DNA from: Mycolicibacterium confluentis
GTDB taxonomy: Bacteria > Actinomycetota > Actinomycetes > Mycobacteriales > Mycobacteriaceae
Assembly (NCBI RefSeq): GCF_010729895.1
Contig: NZ_AP022612.1
Span: 4,216,001 to 4,280,000 of the forward strand
DNA: 64,000 bases
Direction: 5' to 3'
Part shown: in pieces, positions 19,079-28,148 of the stretch
Numbering within the stretch: position 1 is the first letter of the stretch
How the letters are laid out: each line of letters starts with the position of its first letter
The notes under the pieces: generated by a model
Seen by the model: only the letters and a program-made list of their open reading frames with translations
Told to the model about the DNA's origin: nothing
Database searches by the model: none
Made by a program: the position numbers and the translations under genes

Positions 19079-20314
19079 TCAGGCGGTGGCCCGCGGGCGG
19101 CTCGCGCGGCGCAGCGCACCCAGCGGATCGGCGTACAGCGGACCGAGCGAGACGACACCCGCGCCGGCTTCCTGCACGCGGTTGCCGAAGCCGGTCACCC
19201 GGATCTCGCGTGCGGGCAGCACCGATTTCGCGGCGAACGCCGACTCCACCAGCGACAGCGCCTCGGGATATTCGGTGAACGCCTGGCCGCCGACGACGAG
19301 TTCGTCGGGGTTGAGCAGATCACGCAGCAGCGCGACCGCCTCGCCCAGCACCCGGGCGCGTTCCGCCAGAAGCTGCTGTGCGATCTCGTTGCCACGGCGC
19401 GCGGCAGTGACCACCGCGGCGACCGTGGACGCCTCGGACGTCAGGACACCGTGCCTGCGGGCCGCCGAGACGATGGCCTCGTCACTGACCGTGGACTCCA
19501 AAGAGCCTGTGCCACCGAGCAGTTCGGAATTGGCGGGCAGGTTCGCGATGGTGCCCGGGCCGCTCGACGGGCTGTGCACGCGGCCGTCGATCACCAGGGC
19601 GTAGCCGACCGTCTCACGGGCGTACACGTACAGGCTGGTGGCGGACTGACGGCGTCCGCTGAGCAGAAGTTCGGCACCGGCCATCGCGTCGACGTGAGCC
19701 GCGACGGACACCGGCAGACCGAGCGCGTCGGCCAGCACGGGGCCGACGGGCGCCTGAGTCCAGCCCAGTCGGGGGTGGTCGACGATGCCCAGCGCGCTGT
19801 CGACCGTGCCACCGATGGCGACACCGACCCACAGGGTCTGGCGCCGGTGCCAGCGGCTCAGGTAGCGCTGCACGCTGCCGGCCAGGGTGGCCAGCGCCGC
19901 AGTCTGGGTGCCGCGCGGGGTGGGCGTCTCGACGGTGTCGAGGGTGCGCCCGAACAGGTCGGTCGCGACGATGCTGGTGGTCCTGGCGCCGATGTGCACG
20001 CCGACGGTCAGGAACGGCTCATGGTTGATCTCGACGGGAACCCGGGGCCTGCCGATGGCGCCGGAGACCGCGAGGTCGGCGCGCTCACGCAGCAGACCGG
20101 CGTCGAGCAGCGCTGTGACCTGGCGGTTGACGGTCGCGATCGAAAGTTTGGTGGTGCTGGCGATGGTGTCGCGGGCCACTGGGCCGCGCTGCCGGACAGC
20201 GGCGAAGACCGAGGCGGCGGCGCCGTCAGCGACCTTCAGCGCCGGGGAGACGATCTGATGGCGCGAACGCAGCGGGTGAATGTGGGAGACGGCGGTGATG
20301 GTGTTGGTGCGCAC
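19079..20314 (-). CDS. ROK-family transcriptional regulator
   Basis: 411 residues, Rv0485 family. An N-terminal winged HTH (about 35-90: FAAVRQRGPVARDTIASTTKLSIATVNRQVTALLDAGLL is the helical part) precedes a ROK/ASKHA domain with VGVAIGGTVD and SGPGTIANLPA. The GHxxxDP-type zinc-site Cys cluster of sugar-sensing ROK regulators is not evident, so the ligand may differ. In M. tuberculosis Rv0485 affects PE/PPE pairs. It is divergent from the SDR gene across about 200 bases that should carry both promoters. Confidence 0.82.
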   Translation of the reverse strand: MRTNTITAVSHIHPLRSRHQIVSPALKVADGAAASVFAAVRQRGPVARDTIASTTKLSIATVNRQVTALLDAGLLRERADLAVSGAIGRPRVPVEINHEPFLTVGVHIGARTTSIVATDLFGRTLDTVETPTPRGTQTAALATLAGSVQRYLSRWHRRQTLWVGVAIGGTVDSALGIVDHPRLGWTQAPVGPVLADALGLPVSVAAHVDAMAGAELLLSGRRQSATSLYVYARETVGYALVIDGRVHSPSSGPGTIANLPANSELLGGTGSLESTVSDEAIVSAARRHGVLTSEASTVAAVVTAARRGNEIAQQLLAERARVLGEAVALLRDLLNPDELVVGGQAFTEYPEALSLVESAFAAKSVLPAREIRVTGFGNRVQEAGAGVVSLGPLYADPLGALRRASRPRATA

Positions 20315-20511
20315 AGTGTTGTCCTTGGGTCCGATTCGGTTGGGGCACTTAGGGCCGCGTCAACCGACTCAGAGTTGGACTCGTCAGGCGCGGCAGAAAC
20401 CGGGACAACAACACGACAGCACGCCACACGCAACAGCGTGCGGAGCACTCGTCATTCCCATGTACCGCTTGGACACGAGGCGAACTTAGCACAGTTATTA
20501 GAGTTGTTCCG

Positions 20512-21238
<727 letters not shown>

Positions 21239-21258
<20 letters not shown>

Positions 21259-22552
21259 TGCTGGTCGGCGTGCCGGACAGCGTCGGCGCACCACTGGGGG
21301 TGGCGGGCGCGGTGCTCGGCAGCGAGGCCGGGCTCTTCTCGTCGGTCAGCGCCGACATCGCCGTCCACTCGGACCAGTCGACCGCCCAGTCCCAGATGTC
21401 CCCGTCGGCGTAGGACAGATCGATCCGCGTCCCCGTCACCTCGACCGGGTCACCGTAGAGCGCGGAGTTGAAGTACTGCTCGGCGTCCTCGAGCGACAGG
21501 TTGATGCACCCGTTGGTGACGTTGCTGTTGCCCTGGGCGCCCGAACTGGCCGGGTTCGCGTGGATGAACTCGCCGTTGTTGGAGATGCGCACCGCGAACC
21601 GTTCGCGGATGTTGGCGTAGCCGGCCGCCGGGTTGGTCATGTAGAAGTCCTCGTACTTCTCCGTGACCACATGGATGCCGCTGCGGGTGACATTGCGGTC
21701 CAGGTCGCCCTCGCCGTAACTGCACGGGAAGTCCATGATCACGCCCTCGTCGGTGATCACCTGGATTCGATGGCTGGACGCCTCGGCCTTGACCACCTGC
21801 CGTCGTCCGATGGTGATGTCGAGGGTGGAATCGGCTGCGCCATAAGCCCTGTCGCCGAACGGCACGCCGTAGAGCTTGGCGTCCACGCGCACCGTGGTGC
21901 CCGCCGGGTAGTAGTCCCGGGTCCGCCAGTGCACGCGGGAACCCCCGGCCTCGTCGGGAAGCCACGCCCAGCCGCCCTCGACGGGAGGTTCGGTCGTCAC
22001 GGTGAGCGCGCGCTCGACGGCTGCCCTGTCCCCCTCCGCGATGGAGGCGTCGAACTGCAGGATGATCGGCGCGGCCACGCCCACGGTCTGGCCGTCGGAC
22101 AACTGGAACTGCCCGTTGACGGTCTGATCGGGTTGCAGCGTCGTGAAGCTGCCCTCGATCGGCACGGCGTTGCCGTCCAGACCGACCGCGGACCCGGTCC
22201 ACGTGTACTCCACGCCGTAGCCCAACGGCTCGGTGACCTCGAACATCGTGCGGTCGCGGTCGAGGCGGCCTGCGACCGCCCGGCCGTCCGGGTTGGTCAG
22301 GCTGATCTTCTGAAGGTGACCGCCAGTGACCTTGACGCCCACGCGATCGGTGGGCAGGACGTCGATGGCGTCCTTGGCGGGCGTGAACGACAGGTCCGCC
22401 GACGCCGGCGGCCCGCTTTCGGCCTCAGGTCCGCCCGATCGGCCCGCACAGGCGGCCAGCACGCCGGGAGCCACCGCACCCAGCGCCAACGCGGCCAATG
22501 CCGTGCGCCGGGAGAGCGGCGGGCCTGAGGCCGGGTCGCGGTGGGGTCTCAC
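21239..22552 (-). CDS. L,D-transpeptidase lipoprotein (LprQ/LdtMt5-like)
   Basis: 437 residues. A Tat-like [12 protein letters not shown] leader ends in the lipobox VLAAC, so Cys35 should be lipidated and the enzyme faces the periplasm. Two Ig-like regions (about 55-250) precede the YkuD catalytic domain with His331 and the SNVTNGCIN motif (Cys349), where the family consensus is SHGC; the NG change is the known LdtMt5 variation. It makes 3-3 peptidoglycan crosslinks. The tail after about residue 400 is Ser/Thr/Pro-rich. The gene is downstream of murB on the same strand with a 48-base gap. Confidence 0.9.
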
Positions 22553-22600
22553 GTGAACCCAGGGTACGGACCCACTCGCGGGGCCCGGGAATCCAGCGGC

Positions 22601-23665
22601 TCAGATCACAGCGCCGACGATCACCGGTTCGGGTTCGAGCGTGATGCCGAAGGCGTCGCGCACACCGGTGCGGATCCGCCGTGCGAGCGCCAGGATGTCG
22701 GCGCTGTTCGCGGTGCCGCGGTTGGTCAACGCCAGGGCGTGTTTGGTGGACAGCCGCGCGGGCGCATCCGCGCCGGGGAAACCCCTGCCGAAGCCGGCCG
22801 CCTCGACCAGCCACCCCGCGGCCAGTTTGACGTCGTCCCCGGCCGGGTAGTGCGGCACTCGCCGCCCGGGCACTTCGGCCTCGATGGCCGCGAACGTCTC
22901 GCGGCTGACCACCGGATTGGTGAAGAAGGAACCCACGCTCCAGGTGTCGTGGTCGGCGGCGTCGAGCACCATGCCCTTGCCGCGGCGCAGCGCCAGCACG
23001 GCCTCGCGGACGGCAGACGCCTTGACGCGGTCGCCGGCAGCAGCGCCGAGCGCCGTGGCCAACTCGCCGTAACGCAGCGGGGCGCTGCGTCCGCTGGGGT
23101 CGAGCGCGAACTCGACCTCGAGCACACAGCGCGTGCCCGCGGACTCGCCGTGCTTGAGCACGCTGGTGCGGTATCCGAATCCCAGGTCGTCGCCGGTGAC
23201 CCACGTCACGTCACCGCTGCGCCGGTCCAGCAGCTTGACGCGGCGGATCACCTGGGCGACCTCGACGCCGTACGCGCCGACGTTCTGCACTGGTGTGGCT
23301 CCCGCGGATCCCGGGATGCCCGACAGGCATTCCAGGCCGCCCAGGCCCGCCTCCAACGCGGCCACCACGACGTCGTCCCAGACCGCGCCCGCCTCGGCGC
23401 GCACGGTCTCGCCATCGACCGTCACTTCTGCGTTGGCGATGCGCACGACCACCAGATCGTCGAGGTCGTCGGACAGGACGACGTTGGATCCGCCCGCGAG
23501 GACCAGTGGACTCTCGTCGCGCAGTTCGGTTAGCGCCGCAACGACCTGTTCGGTGCTGGTGCACGTGATCACGCTGCGCGCGACGGGGCCGACACGCAGC
23601 GTCGTCAGCGGCGCGAGTGGCACTCGATCAGCCACCGCTGCACCCGCGAACCGTGAACTCGCCAC
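22601..23665 (-). CDS. murB: UDP-N-acetylenolpyruvoylglucosamine reductase
   Basis: Reduces UDP-GlcNAc-enolpyruvate to UDP-MurNAc with FAD and NADPH. 354 residues: [12 protein letters not shown] at the N-terminus, FAD-binding [32 protein letters not shown], the [12 protein letters not shown] substrate loop, the catalytic Ser in [11 protein letters not shown], and Glu near the C-terminus in [14 protein letters not shown] at 23665 is used because it fits the family N-terminus; a longer frame to 23704 would overlap the divergent DUF2505 gene. It is followed by the L,D-transpeptidase, so cell-wall synthesis and crosslinking genes are paired. Confidence 0.93.
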   Translation of the reverse strand: MASSRFAGAAVADRVPLAPLTTLRVGPVARSVITCTSTEQVVAALTELRDESPLVLAGGSNVVLSDDLDDLVVVRIANAEVTVDGETVRAEAGAVWDDVVVAALEAGLGGLECLSGIPGSAGATPVQNVGAYGVEVAQVIRRVKLLDRRSGDVTWVTGDDLGFGYRTSVLKHGESAGTRCVLEVEFALDPSGRSAPLRYGELATALGAAAGDRVKASAVREAVLALRRGKGMVLDAADHDTWSVGSFFTNPVVSRETFAAIEAEVPGRRVPHYPAGDDVKLAAGWLVEAAGFGRGFPGADAPARLSTKHALALTNRGTANSADILALARRIRTGVRDAFGITLEPEPVIVGAVI

Positions 23666-23691
23666 GGGCCGTAACGGTAGCGTCTGCAGCC

Positions 23692-24195
23692 ATGGCCCGT
23701 TCATTCGACTTGGCGGCCGAGTACCAGGGCAGCGTCGCGGAGGTCCACTCGGCGTTGTGCGACAAGAAGTACTGGTTGGCCAGGCTCGCCGACTCCGGGG
23801 CGGACGACGCCGTCCTGGATTCCCTGACCGTCGGCGCCGACGGTGGCGTCCGGGTCGCCACCACGCAGGTGCTGCGCGCCGATCGACTGCCCGGCCTGGT
23901 GACTCAACTGCACCGGGGGGACCTGCGGATCACGCGTCAGGAGGTCTGGTCTCCGGTGACCGACGGGACCTCGAAGGCCACGATCACCGCGGCCGTCCCC
24001 GGCGCGCCCGTGGCGGTCACCGGATCCGGCCGACTGTGGGGCACCGCGACGGGTTCGAAGGCCGATTTCCGGGTTGCGGTCGAGGTCAAGATCCCGCTGG
24101 TGGGTGGAAAGGTCGAGGGGTTCATCGGCACTCAACTGGTGGATCTTCTGGTCAGTGAGCAGCGCTTCACCAGTTCCTGGATCGCGCGCGACTAG
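23692..24195 (+). CDS. DUF2505 (START/SRPBCC-like) protein 1
   Basis: 167 residues, the Rv0481c family. The layout matches a helix-grip fold: [27 protein letters not shown] at the start, then alternating strands and a long C-terminal helix ([19 protein letters not shown]). SRPBCC proteins bind hydrophobic ligands, but no ligand is known here. ATG at 23692 is chosen although the frame is open earlier. A paralogue follows 12 bases later on the same strand. Confidence 0.82.
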   Translation: MARSFDLAAEYQGSVAEVHSALCDKKYWLARLADSGADDAVLDSLTVGADGGVRVATTQVLRADRLPGLVTQLHRGDLRITRQEVWSPVTDGTSKATITAAVPGAPVAVTGSGRLWGTATGSKADFRVAVEVKIPLVGGKVEGFIGTQLVDLLVSEQRFTSSWIARD

Positions 24196-24207
24196 ACTCC
24201 AGCAACC

Positions 24208-24720
24208 ATGAGTCGACGGATGGACTACACGGTCACCTTCGACGTTCCCGTCGAACAGGTGTACGCCGATTTCACCAGTAGGAAGTACTGGGACAGCCTG
24301 ATGGCGGCCTATGGGTGGCTCACCCCGCAGTCCGAGGTCACGCACTTCTCCAGCAACGGTTCGGGCACCGACATCGTGTTCCGGCAACTGCTGCCGCGGT
24401 CCGAACTGCCGCCGATCGCCCGGTCGGTGATGCCGGCCGACATGGTGATCACCCGCGAACAGCACTTCGACCCGTTCGACGATGCGCAGCGCCGGGTCAC
24501 GGGCAGCTACCGGGCCACCGTGCCTCGCGGGCCGGGCCACTTCGGCGGCCAGTATCTGCTCACCGAGGGCGAGTCAGGCACGCAGATGCGGCTGGCCAGC
24601 GTCTGCAAGGTGACCATCCCGTTGATCGGCGGCACACTCGAGCAGCTCATCCTGTCCAACATCACGATGCTGTTCGACGCCGAACGGCAGTTCATGGCGG
24701 ACTGGGTCGCGCAGCACTGA
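24208..24720 (+). CDS. DUF2505 (START/SRPBCC-like) protein 2
   Basis: 170 residues, tandem paralogue of the preceding gene: the same N-terminal YTVTFDVPVEQVYADFTSRKYWD, the VTIPLIGGTLEQLI turn ([14 protein letters not shown] in the first copy) and a C-terminal helix ending FMADWVAQH. The two proteins have diverged enough that they may act as a pair or bind different ligands. The methyltransferase gene begins 15 bases downstream and in the same frame. Confidence 0.82.
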   Translation: MSRRMDYTVTFDVPVEQVYADFTSRKYWDSLMAAYGWLTPQSEVTHFSSNGSGTDIVFRQLLPRSELPPIARSVMPADMVITREQHFDPFDDAQRRVTGSYRATVPRGPGHFGGQYLLTEGESGTQMRLASVCKVTIPLIGGTLEQLILSNITMLFDAERQFMADWVAQH

Positions 24721-24735
24721 CGCAGGAGGCCGACC

Positions 24736-25524
24736 ATCTCTTCTCGACCGATCGGGCAGCCGACCCGCGGGACCACGGGCCACAATCGCCTGCGCCGCGG
24801 CGACCGCTGGCTGGTGCAGTCCCCGCGGGTCGCCGCGGCGCTGAGCACTGCCCCTGATCCGCTCGTCGTCGACCTGGGTTTCGGAGCCCTGCCGGTGACG
24901 ACGCTGGAGTTGGCGTCGCGCCTGCGCGCGGTGTACCCCGGGGTCCGGGTCGTCGGGCTCGAGATCGACCCCGACCGGGTGCGCGTCGCACGCGCCGCGG
25001 CGGACGACGACAGGGTGCGATTCGCGGTCGGTGGCTTCGAATTGGCCGGCCTGCGGCCGGTCCTGGTGCGCGCGTTCAACGTGCTGCGGCAGTACCCCGA
25101 GCGCGAGGTGGCCGCTGCCTGGTCGACGATGCAGGCCCAATTGTCCCCCGGCGGACTGATTCTCGACGGGACGTGCGATGAGTTGGGCCGCCGGGCGTGC
25201 TGGGTGCTGCTTGATCAGTCGGGCCCGATCAGCCTGACGCTGGCCTGCGATCCCGCCCACATCGAGCGGCCGTCCGACCTGGCGGAGCGACTGCCGAAAA
25301 TCCTGATCCACCACAATGTTCCGGGCCAACCGATCCATCGCCTGCTGACCGACGCCGACCGGGCCTGGGCCGCTGCCGCCGGACACGGGGTGTTCGGGCC
25401 CCGCGCCCGGTGGCGCGCGATGCTGACCGCGCTTCGCGACGACGGCCTGCCCGCCGAGACGCAGCGCCGGATGGGTCGTGACGCGGTGCTGACGGTGCCG
25501 TGGGGCTTAGTCGCGCCGAGCTGA
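24736..25524 (+). CDS. Class I SAM-dependent methyltransferase, probably starting at ATC
   Basis: SAM-binding motif VVDLGFGALPVTT and an acidic end of strand 2 (RVVGLEIDPDRV), then FNVLRQYPEREVAAAW and GGLILDGTCDELGR. Substrate unknown. No ATG or TTG is available near the 5' end: the first GTG (24814) is not preceded by a Shine-Dalgarno and would delete a conserved-looking block (PTRGTTGHNRLRRGDRWL) that actinobacterial relatives carry. A perfect AGGAGG (24724-24729) lies exactly 6 bases before ATC at 24736, and the frame is open from there, giving 262 residues. I therefore propose a non-canonical ATC start. The in-frame TGA of the previous gene lies only 15 bases upstream. Confidence 0.7.
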   Translation: MSSRPIGQPTRGTTGHNRLRRGDRWLVQSPRVAAALSTAPDPLVVDLGFGALPVTTLELASRLRAVYPGVRVVGLEIDPDRVRVARAAADDDRVRFAVGGFELAGLRPVLVRAFNVLRQYPEREVAAAWSTMQAQLSPGGLILDGTCDELGRRACWVLLDQSGPISLTLACDPAHIERPSDLAERLPKILIHHNVPGQPIHRLLTDADRAWAAAAGHGVFGPRARWRAMLTALRDDGLPAETQRRMGRDAVLTVPWGLVAPS

Positions 25525-25540
25525 CGCACGCAACGCCGAG

Positions 25541-25589
25541 ATCGACATCAGGGCTGTGCGAGAACGCGATCCACAGCCCTGATGTCGAT
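25541..25589. terminator. Long perfect hairpin between convergent genes (bidirectional terminator)
   Basis: An 18-bp perfect inverted repeat (25541-25558 and 25572-25589) with a 13-base loop, arms containing CAGGGCTGTG/CACAGCCCTG. It lies in the 77-base space between convergent genes and is flanked on its left by CGCCGAGA. A related hairpin is at 31734-31782. Confidence 0.75.
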
Positions 25590-25601
25590 GTCGAAGCGGG
25601 T

Positions 25602-27137
25602 TTACACCGGTTCCGGCTCGCGCCTGTCCGCGACCGCGGGCACCGTGTCCGCTGGGGCGCGATCGAGCACGTCGTCGAGGTCCTGCGCCGTCTGGATGTC
25701 GAGTCCGCGCAGCGCCGCCGGCGGGGTCATCAGCGCCACCGAGACATAGGTGACGATGGCCACGGCGAACGCGATGAACGTCGGCCAACCGTCAAACGAC
25801 GGGCTCACCAGATCGTTGGGGATGTACAGGATGGTGTTCTCGACGCCGTACATCGTGGGCGTCAGCACGAACAGGGTCAGGCGGACCACCAGACCCGCGA
25901 CGATCGCGGTGACCGCGGCACGCGTCGTGCCGCGTCGCCACACCAGACCGAGGATGAACGGCACCACCAGGCAGGCCAGCATCAGGTCGAACGCCAGGGT
26001 CAGCAGGATGCCGGTCTGCTTGACGTAGATCGCGAACGTGATCGCGAACAGCGTCATCGGCACCATCGCGATGCGGGTGGCCCGAAGAAGCGGATCACGT
26101 TGTCCCGCAACGTGAACGCGGCGAACTCCGCCGAGGTTGCGTACGCACACATTGGAGATCGCCAGGATGGCGCCGTTGGCGGTGCTCATCGAGGCGCCGA
26201 CGAGGCCGCACAGCACCAGGATCGTCAGGCCGATCGGGGCGTACTGGTCCAGCAGCACGAACAGCACGGGGCCGCCGAGTTCCTCGGGCAGGATCGAATG
26301 TGCGCCCAGCACAACGAGTCCGAACGGAACGCAGATCGCGACGGTGCCGGCCGCGGCCGTGAAGCAGGCCTTGCGGGCCGCCTCGGGACTCTTGGCGGAG
26401 AACACCCTCGCCATGAAGTCGATGGCCACGATGTCACCGATGCCCAGGGCGATCAGGGTGGCCCAGTTGATCACGGCGCCCTGCGCGGGATCCGACATCT
26501 GGCCCAGCGCGAACGGTCCGGTGCCCTCGGCGATGTCGAGGCCGTGGCTTGTGGTCATCCACACCAGCAGGCCGATCGCGCCGGCAAGGATCAGTGCCAT
26601 CTGGATGATCGCGGTGTAGGCGTCGGCGATCAGACCGCCGGTTCCGGTGTAGGCCACCGCAATTGCGGCGATCAGCACCACGCCGAGCCAGTAGGGCATC
26701 CCCAGGAAGTAGTTGAACAGGAATCCGCCCGCGACCAGGTTGCCCGCCACCAGCATGCAGAACGCGACGGCCAGCAGGATTGACGCCCCCACCTCGACCG
26801 CCCGGCCGAACCGGAGTCGGTAGTAGTCGGGGAACGACGTCAGCCCCATCCGGTTCATCGGTTTGGCGAAGAACAGACCGGTGATGGTCAGGCACAACGC
26901 CAGCCCCAGCGGCAGGCAGGCACCGGCCCAGAACCCGAATTCGAAAGCCAGATCGGTGTTTCCGAGTGTGGCGTTGGTGTCGACCGCGGCCCCCATGAGG
27001 GCACCGCCGACCAGCCAGTACGGCAGCATTCGGCCGCCGACAAGGAAATTGGAGCTGTCCCCCTCGATGCGCTTCGAGACGAGGAAACCTACGGCGACGA
27101 CGACTGCGATGCTCAGAGCAACGCCCAACAGAATCAT
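25602..27137 (-). CDS. Sodium:solute symporter family transporter
   Basis: 511 residues with about 13 hydrophobic segments, SSS family (PutP/PanF/DhlC-like). Family-like blocks are FLVGGRMLPYWLVGGALMGA near residues 32-51, YTGTGGLIADAYTAIIQM (about 163-180), and GASMSTANGAILAISN with the Ser/Thr residues of the sodium site (about 316-331). The C-terminal 35 residues are acidic/charged and cytosolic. It has no counterpart in the M. tuberculosis segment as I recall it. It is divergent from the MarR gene, which probably regulates it. Substrate not inferable; mono- or dicarboxylates and amino acids are usual for the family. Confidence 0.85.
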   Translation of the reverse strand: MILLGVALSIAVVVAVGFLVSKRIEGDSSNFLVGGRMLPYWLVGGALMGAAVDTNATLGNTDLAFEFGFWAGACLPLGLALCLTITGLFFAKPMNRMGLTSFPDYYRLRFGRAVEVGASILLAVAFCMLVAGNLVAGGFLFNYFLGMPYWLGVVLIAAIAVAYTGTGGLIADAYTAIIQMALILAGAIGLLVWMTTSHGLDIAEGTGPFALGQMSDPAQGAVINWATLIALGIGDIVAIDFMARVFSAKSPEAARKACFTAAAGTVAICVPFGLVVLGAHSILPEELGGPVLFVLLDQYAPIGLTILVLCGLVGASMSTANGAILAISNVCVRNLGGVRRVHVAGQRDPLLRATRIAMVPMTLFAITFAIYVKQTGILLTLAFDLMLACLVVPFILGLVWRRGTTRAAVTAIVAGLVVRLTLFVLTPTMYGVENTILYIPNDLVSPSFDGWPTFIAFAVAIVTYVSVALMTPPAALRGLDIQTAQDLDDVLDRAPADTVPAVADRREPEPV

Positions 27138-27449
27138 TTCGGCAAGAGCCTCCTGAACGAACCTGGAGTCTCCCGGGCTTTTCCCCCGCCGTGGAACGAC
27201 CCGCGCCGATGCCGGTCGTCTGCGTCTCTCGGACCAGACCCGCGGATGCGACGGAACCCTAGACGCGCCTCACACGTCGGTGTGAGTCGCTGCTCAGCCA
27301 AACCGGGAATCGTTACGGTACGCGCCTCCGGGCGTTAACGGTGTGTTGCAGGATCCTCTCCGCGGACAGCGGTCGCCAGCGCGCCAGCGGCCGTCTTCCG
27401 ACCCTCGCATCGAACTACTGTCATTCACATAAGATCCCATTTTATAAAA

Positions 27450-27463
27450 CTGTCGATCGACAG
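27450..27463. promoter_or_regulatory. 14-bp perfect palindrome
   Basis: CTGTCGATCGACAG, centred 48 bases upstream of the other palindrome. It follows TTTATAAAA. Possible second operator for the MarR protein, or a site for another regulator. Confidence 0.4.
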
Positions 27464-27510
27464 ACCGACTCAAATACATGCACTAAAATCCCATTTTTAC
27501 CTTGGTGATT

Positions 27511-27534
27511 GTTATTAGCTGGTCAGCTAATAAC
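27511..27534. promoter_or_regulatory. 24-bp palindrome, candidate MarR operator
   Basis: GTTATTAGCTG and CAGCTAATAAC are 11-bp perfect arms around a 2-base centre, ending 26 bases before the MarR start codon. Size, AT content and position are typical of MarR autoregulatory operators. Confidence 0.65.
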
Positions 27535-27560
27535 ACGTTGCAGATTGGAGTCAGTGGTCG

Positions 27561-28076
27561 ATGGACGACATGGCGTCGCCGAACTCGGACGGCACCGCAA
27601 CCACGAGTCGATGGGATCAGCTGCCCGGGCTCGACGACGATGAGCAGAACGCCTGGCAGCACTTTCTGAACTCCTCAACGCACCTGCTCGGGACGCTGGA
27701 TCACAGGCTTAGGGCGATGCACAGACTGTCCCTGCTGGACGTGCGCCTCCTGAGCCTGCTGGCCAAATCCGGGAGGGGCGCGGTCCGCATGAGCGAGCTC
27801 GCCCACGAACTGATGCTCATCCCCAGTCGGGTGACCGCACACGTCGGCCGCCTGGAATCCGAGGGGCTGGTGAGCCGGCGACCCTGCCCGGATGACCGTC
27901 GGTGCGTGATCGCCCGCATCACTCAGCACGGCATGGCACGCCTGGCGCCGGCGCTGCGCACGTACGCGCACACCGTCCGGGCGTTGTACCTCAACCCACT
28001 GGACCGGCGGCAGATGACAGCGCTGGGGCACAGCTGCGGCCGCATCAGCGAAACGCTGCGGGACGAGTCCCACTAG
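27561..28076 (+). CDS. MarR-family transcriptional regulator
   Basis: 171 residues. Dimerisation helices flank a winged HTH: LSLLDVRLLSLLAKSGRGAV, then MSELAHELMLIPSRVTAHVGRLESEG (recognition helix about 86-104) and a wing RRPCPDDRRCVIARITQHG. A single Cys (CPDDRRC has two) in the wing could be redox-sensitive. It probably represses itself and the divergent symporter through the palindrome just upstream. Ligand unknown, likely a carboxylate. Confidence 0.85.
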   Translation: MDDMASPNSDGTATTSRWDQLPGLDDDEQNAWQHFLNSSTHLLGTLDHRLRAMHRLSLLDVRLLSLLAKSGRGAVRMSELAHELMLIPSRVTAHVGRLESEGLVSRRPCPDDRRCVIARITQHGMARLAPALRTYAHTVRALYLNPLDRRQMTALGHSCGRISETLRDESH

Positions 28077-28082
28077 ACCGAG

Positions 28083-28123
28083 TCGGCCCCGCACTCAGTC
28101 GAGGGCGCTGAGTGCGGGGCCGA
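28083..28123. terminator. Strong hairpin between MarR gene and the convergent secreted-protein gene
   Basis: A 16-bp perfect inverted repeat (TCGGCCCCGCACTCAG with CTGAGTGCGGGGCCGA) and a 9-base loop; the stem extends outward with one mismatch. It lies between two convergent genes (ends 28076 and 28149). Confidence 0.75.
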
Positions 28124-28148
28124 GTCAGTGGTCAGGCGACTTCAGTGA

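Larger units (their letters stand above)
27138..27560. promoter_or_regulatory. 423-bp divergent promoter region, symporter / MarR
   Basis: The part from 27420 to 27540 is strikingly AT-rich compared with the surrounding genes. It contains two palindromes (listed separately) and two copies of ATCCCATTTT (near 27434 and 27488). No gene is visible in it. Confidence 0.6.
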
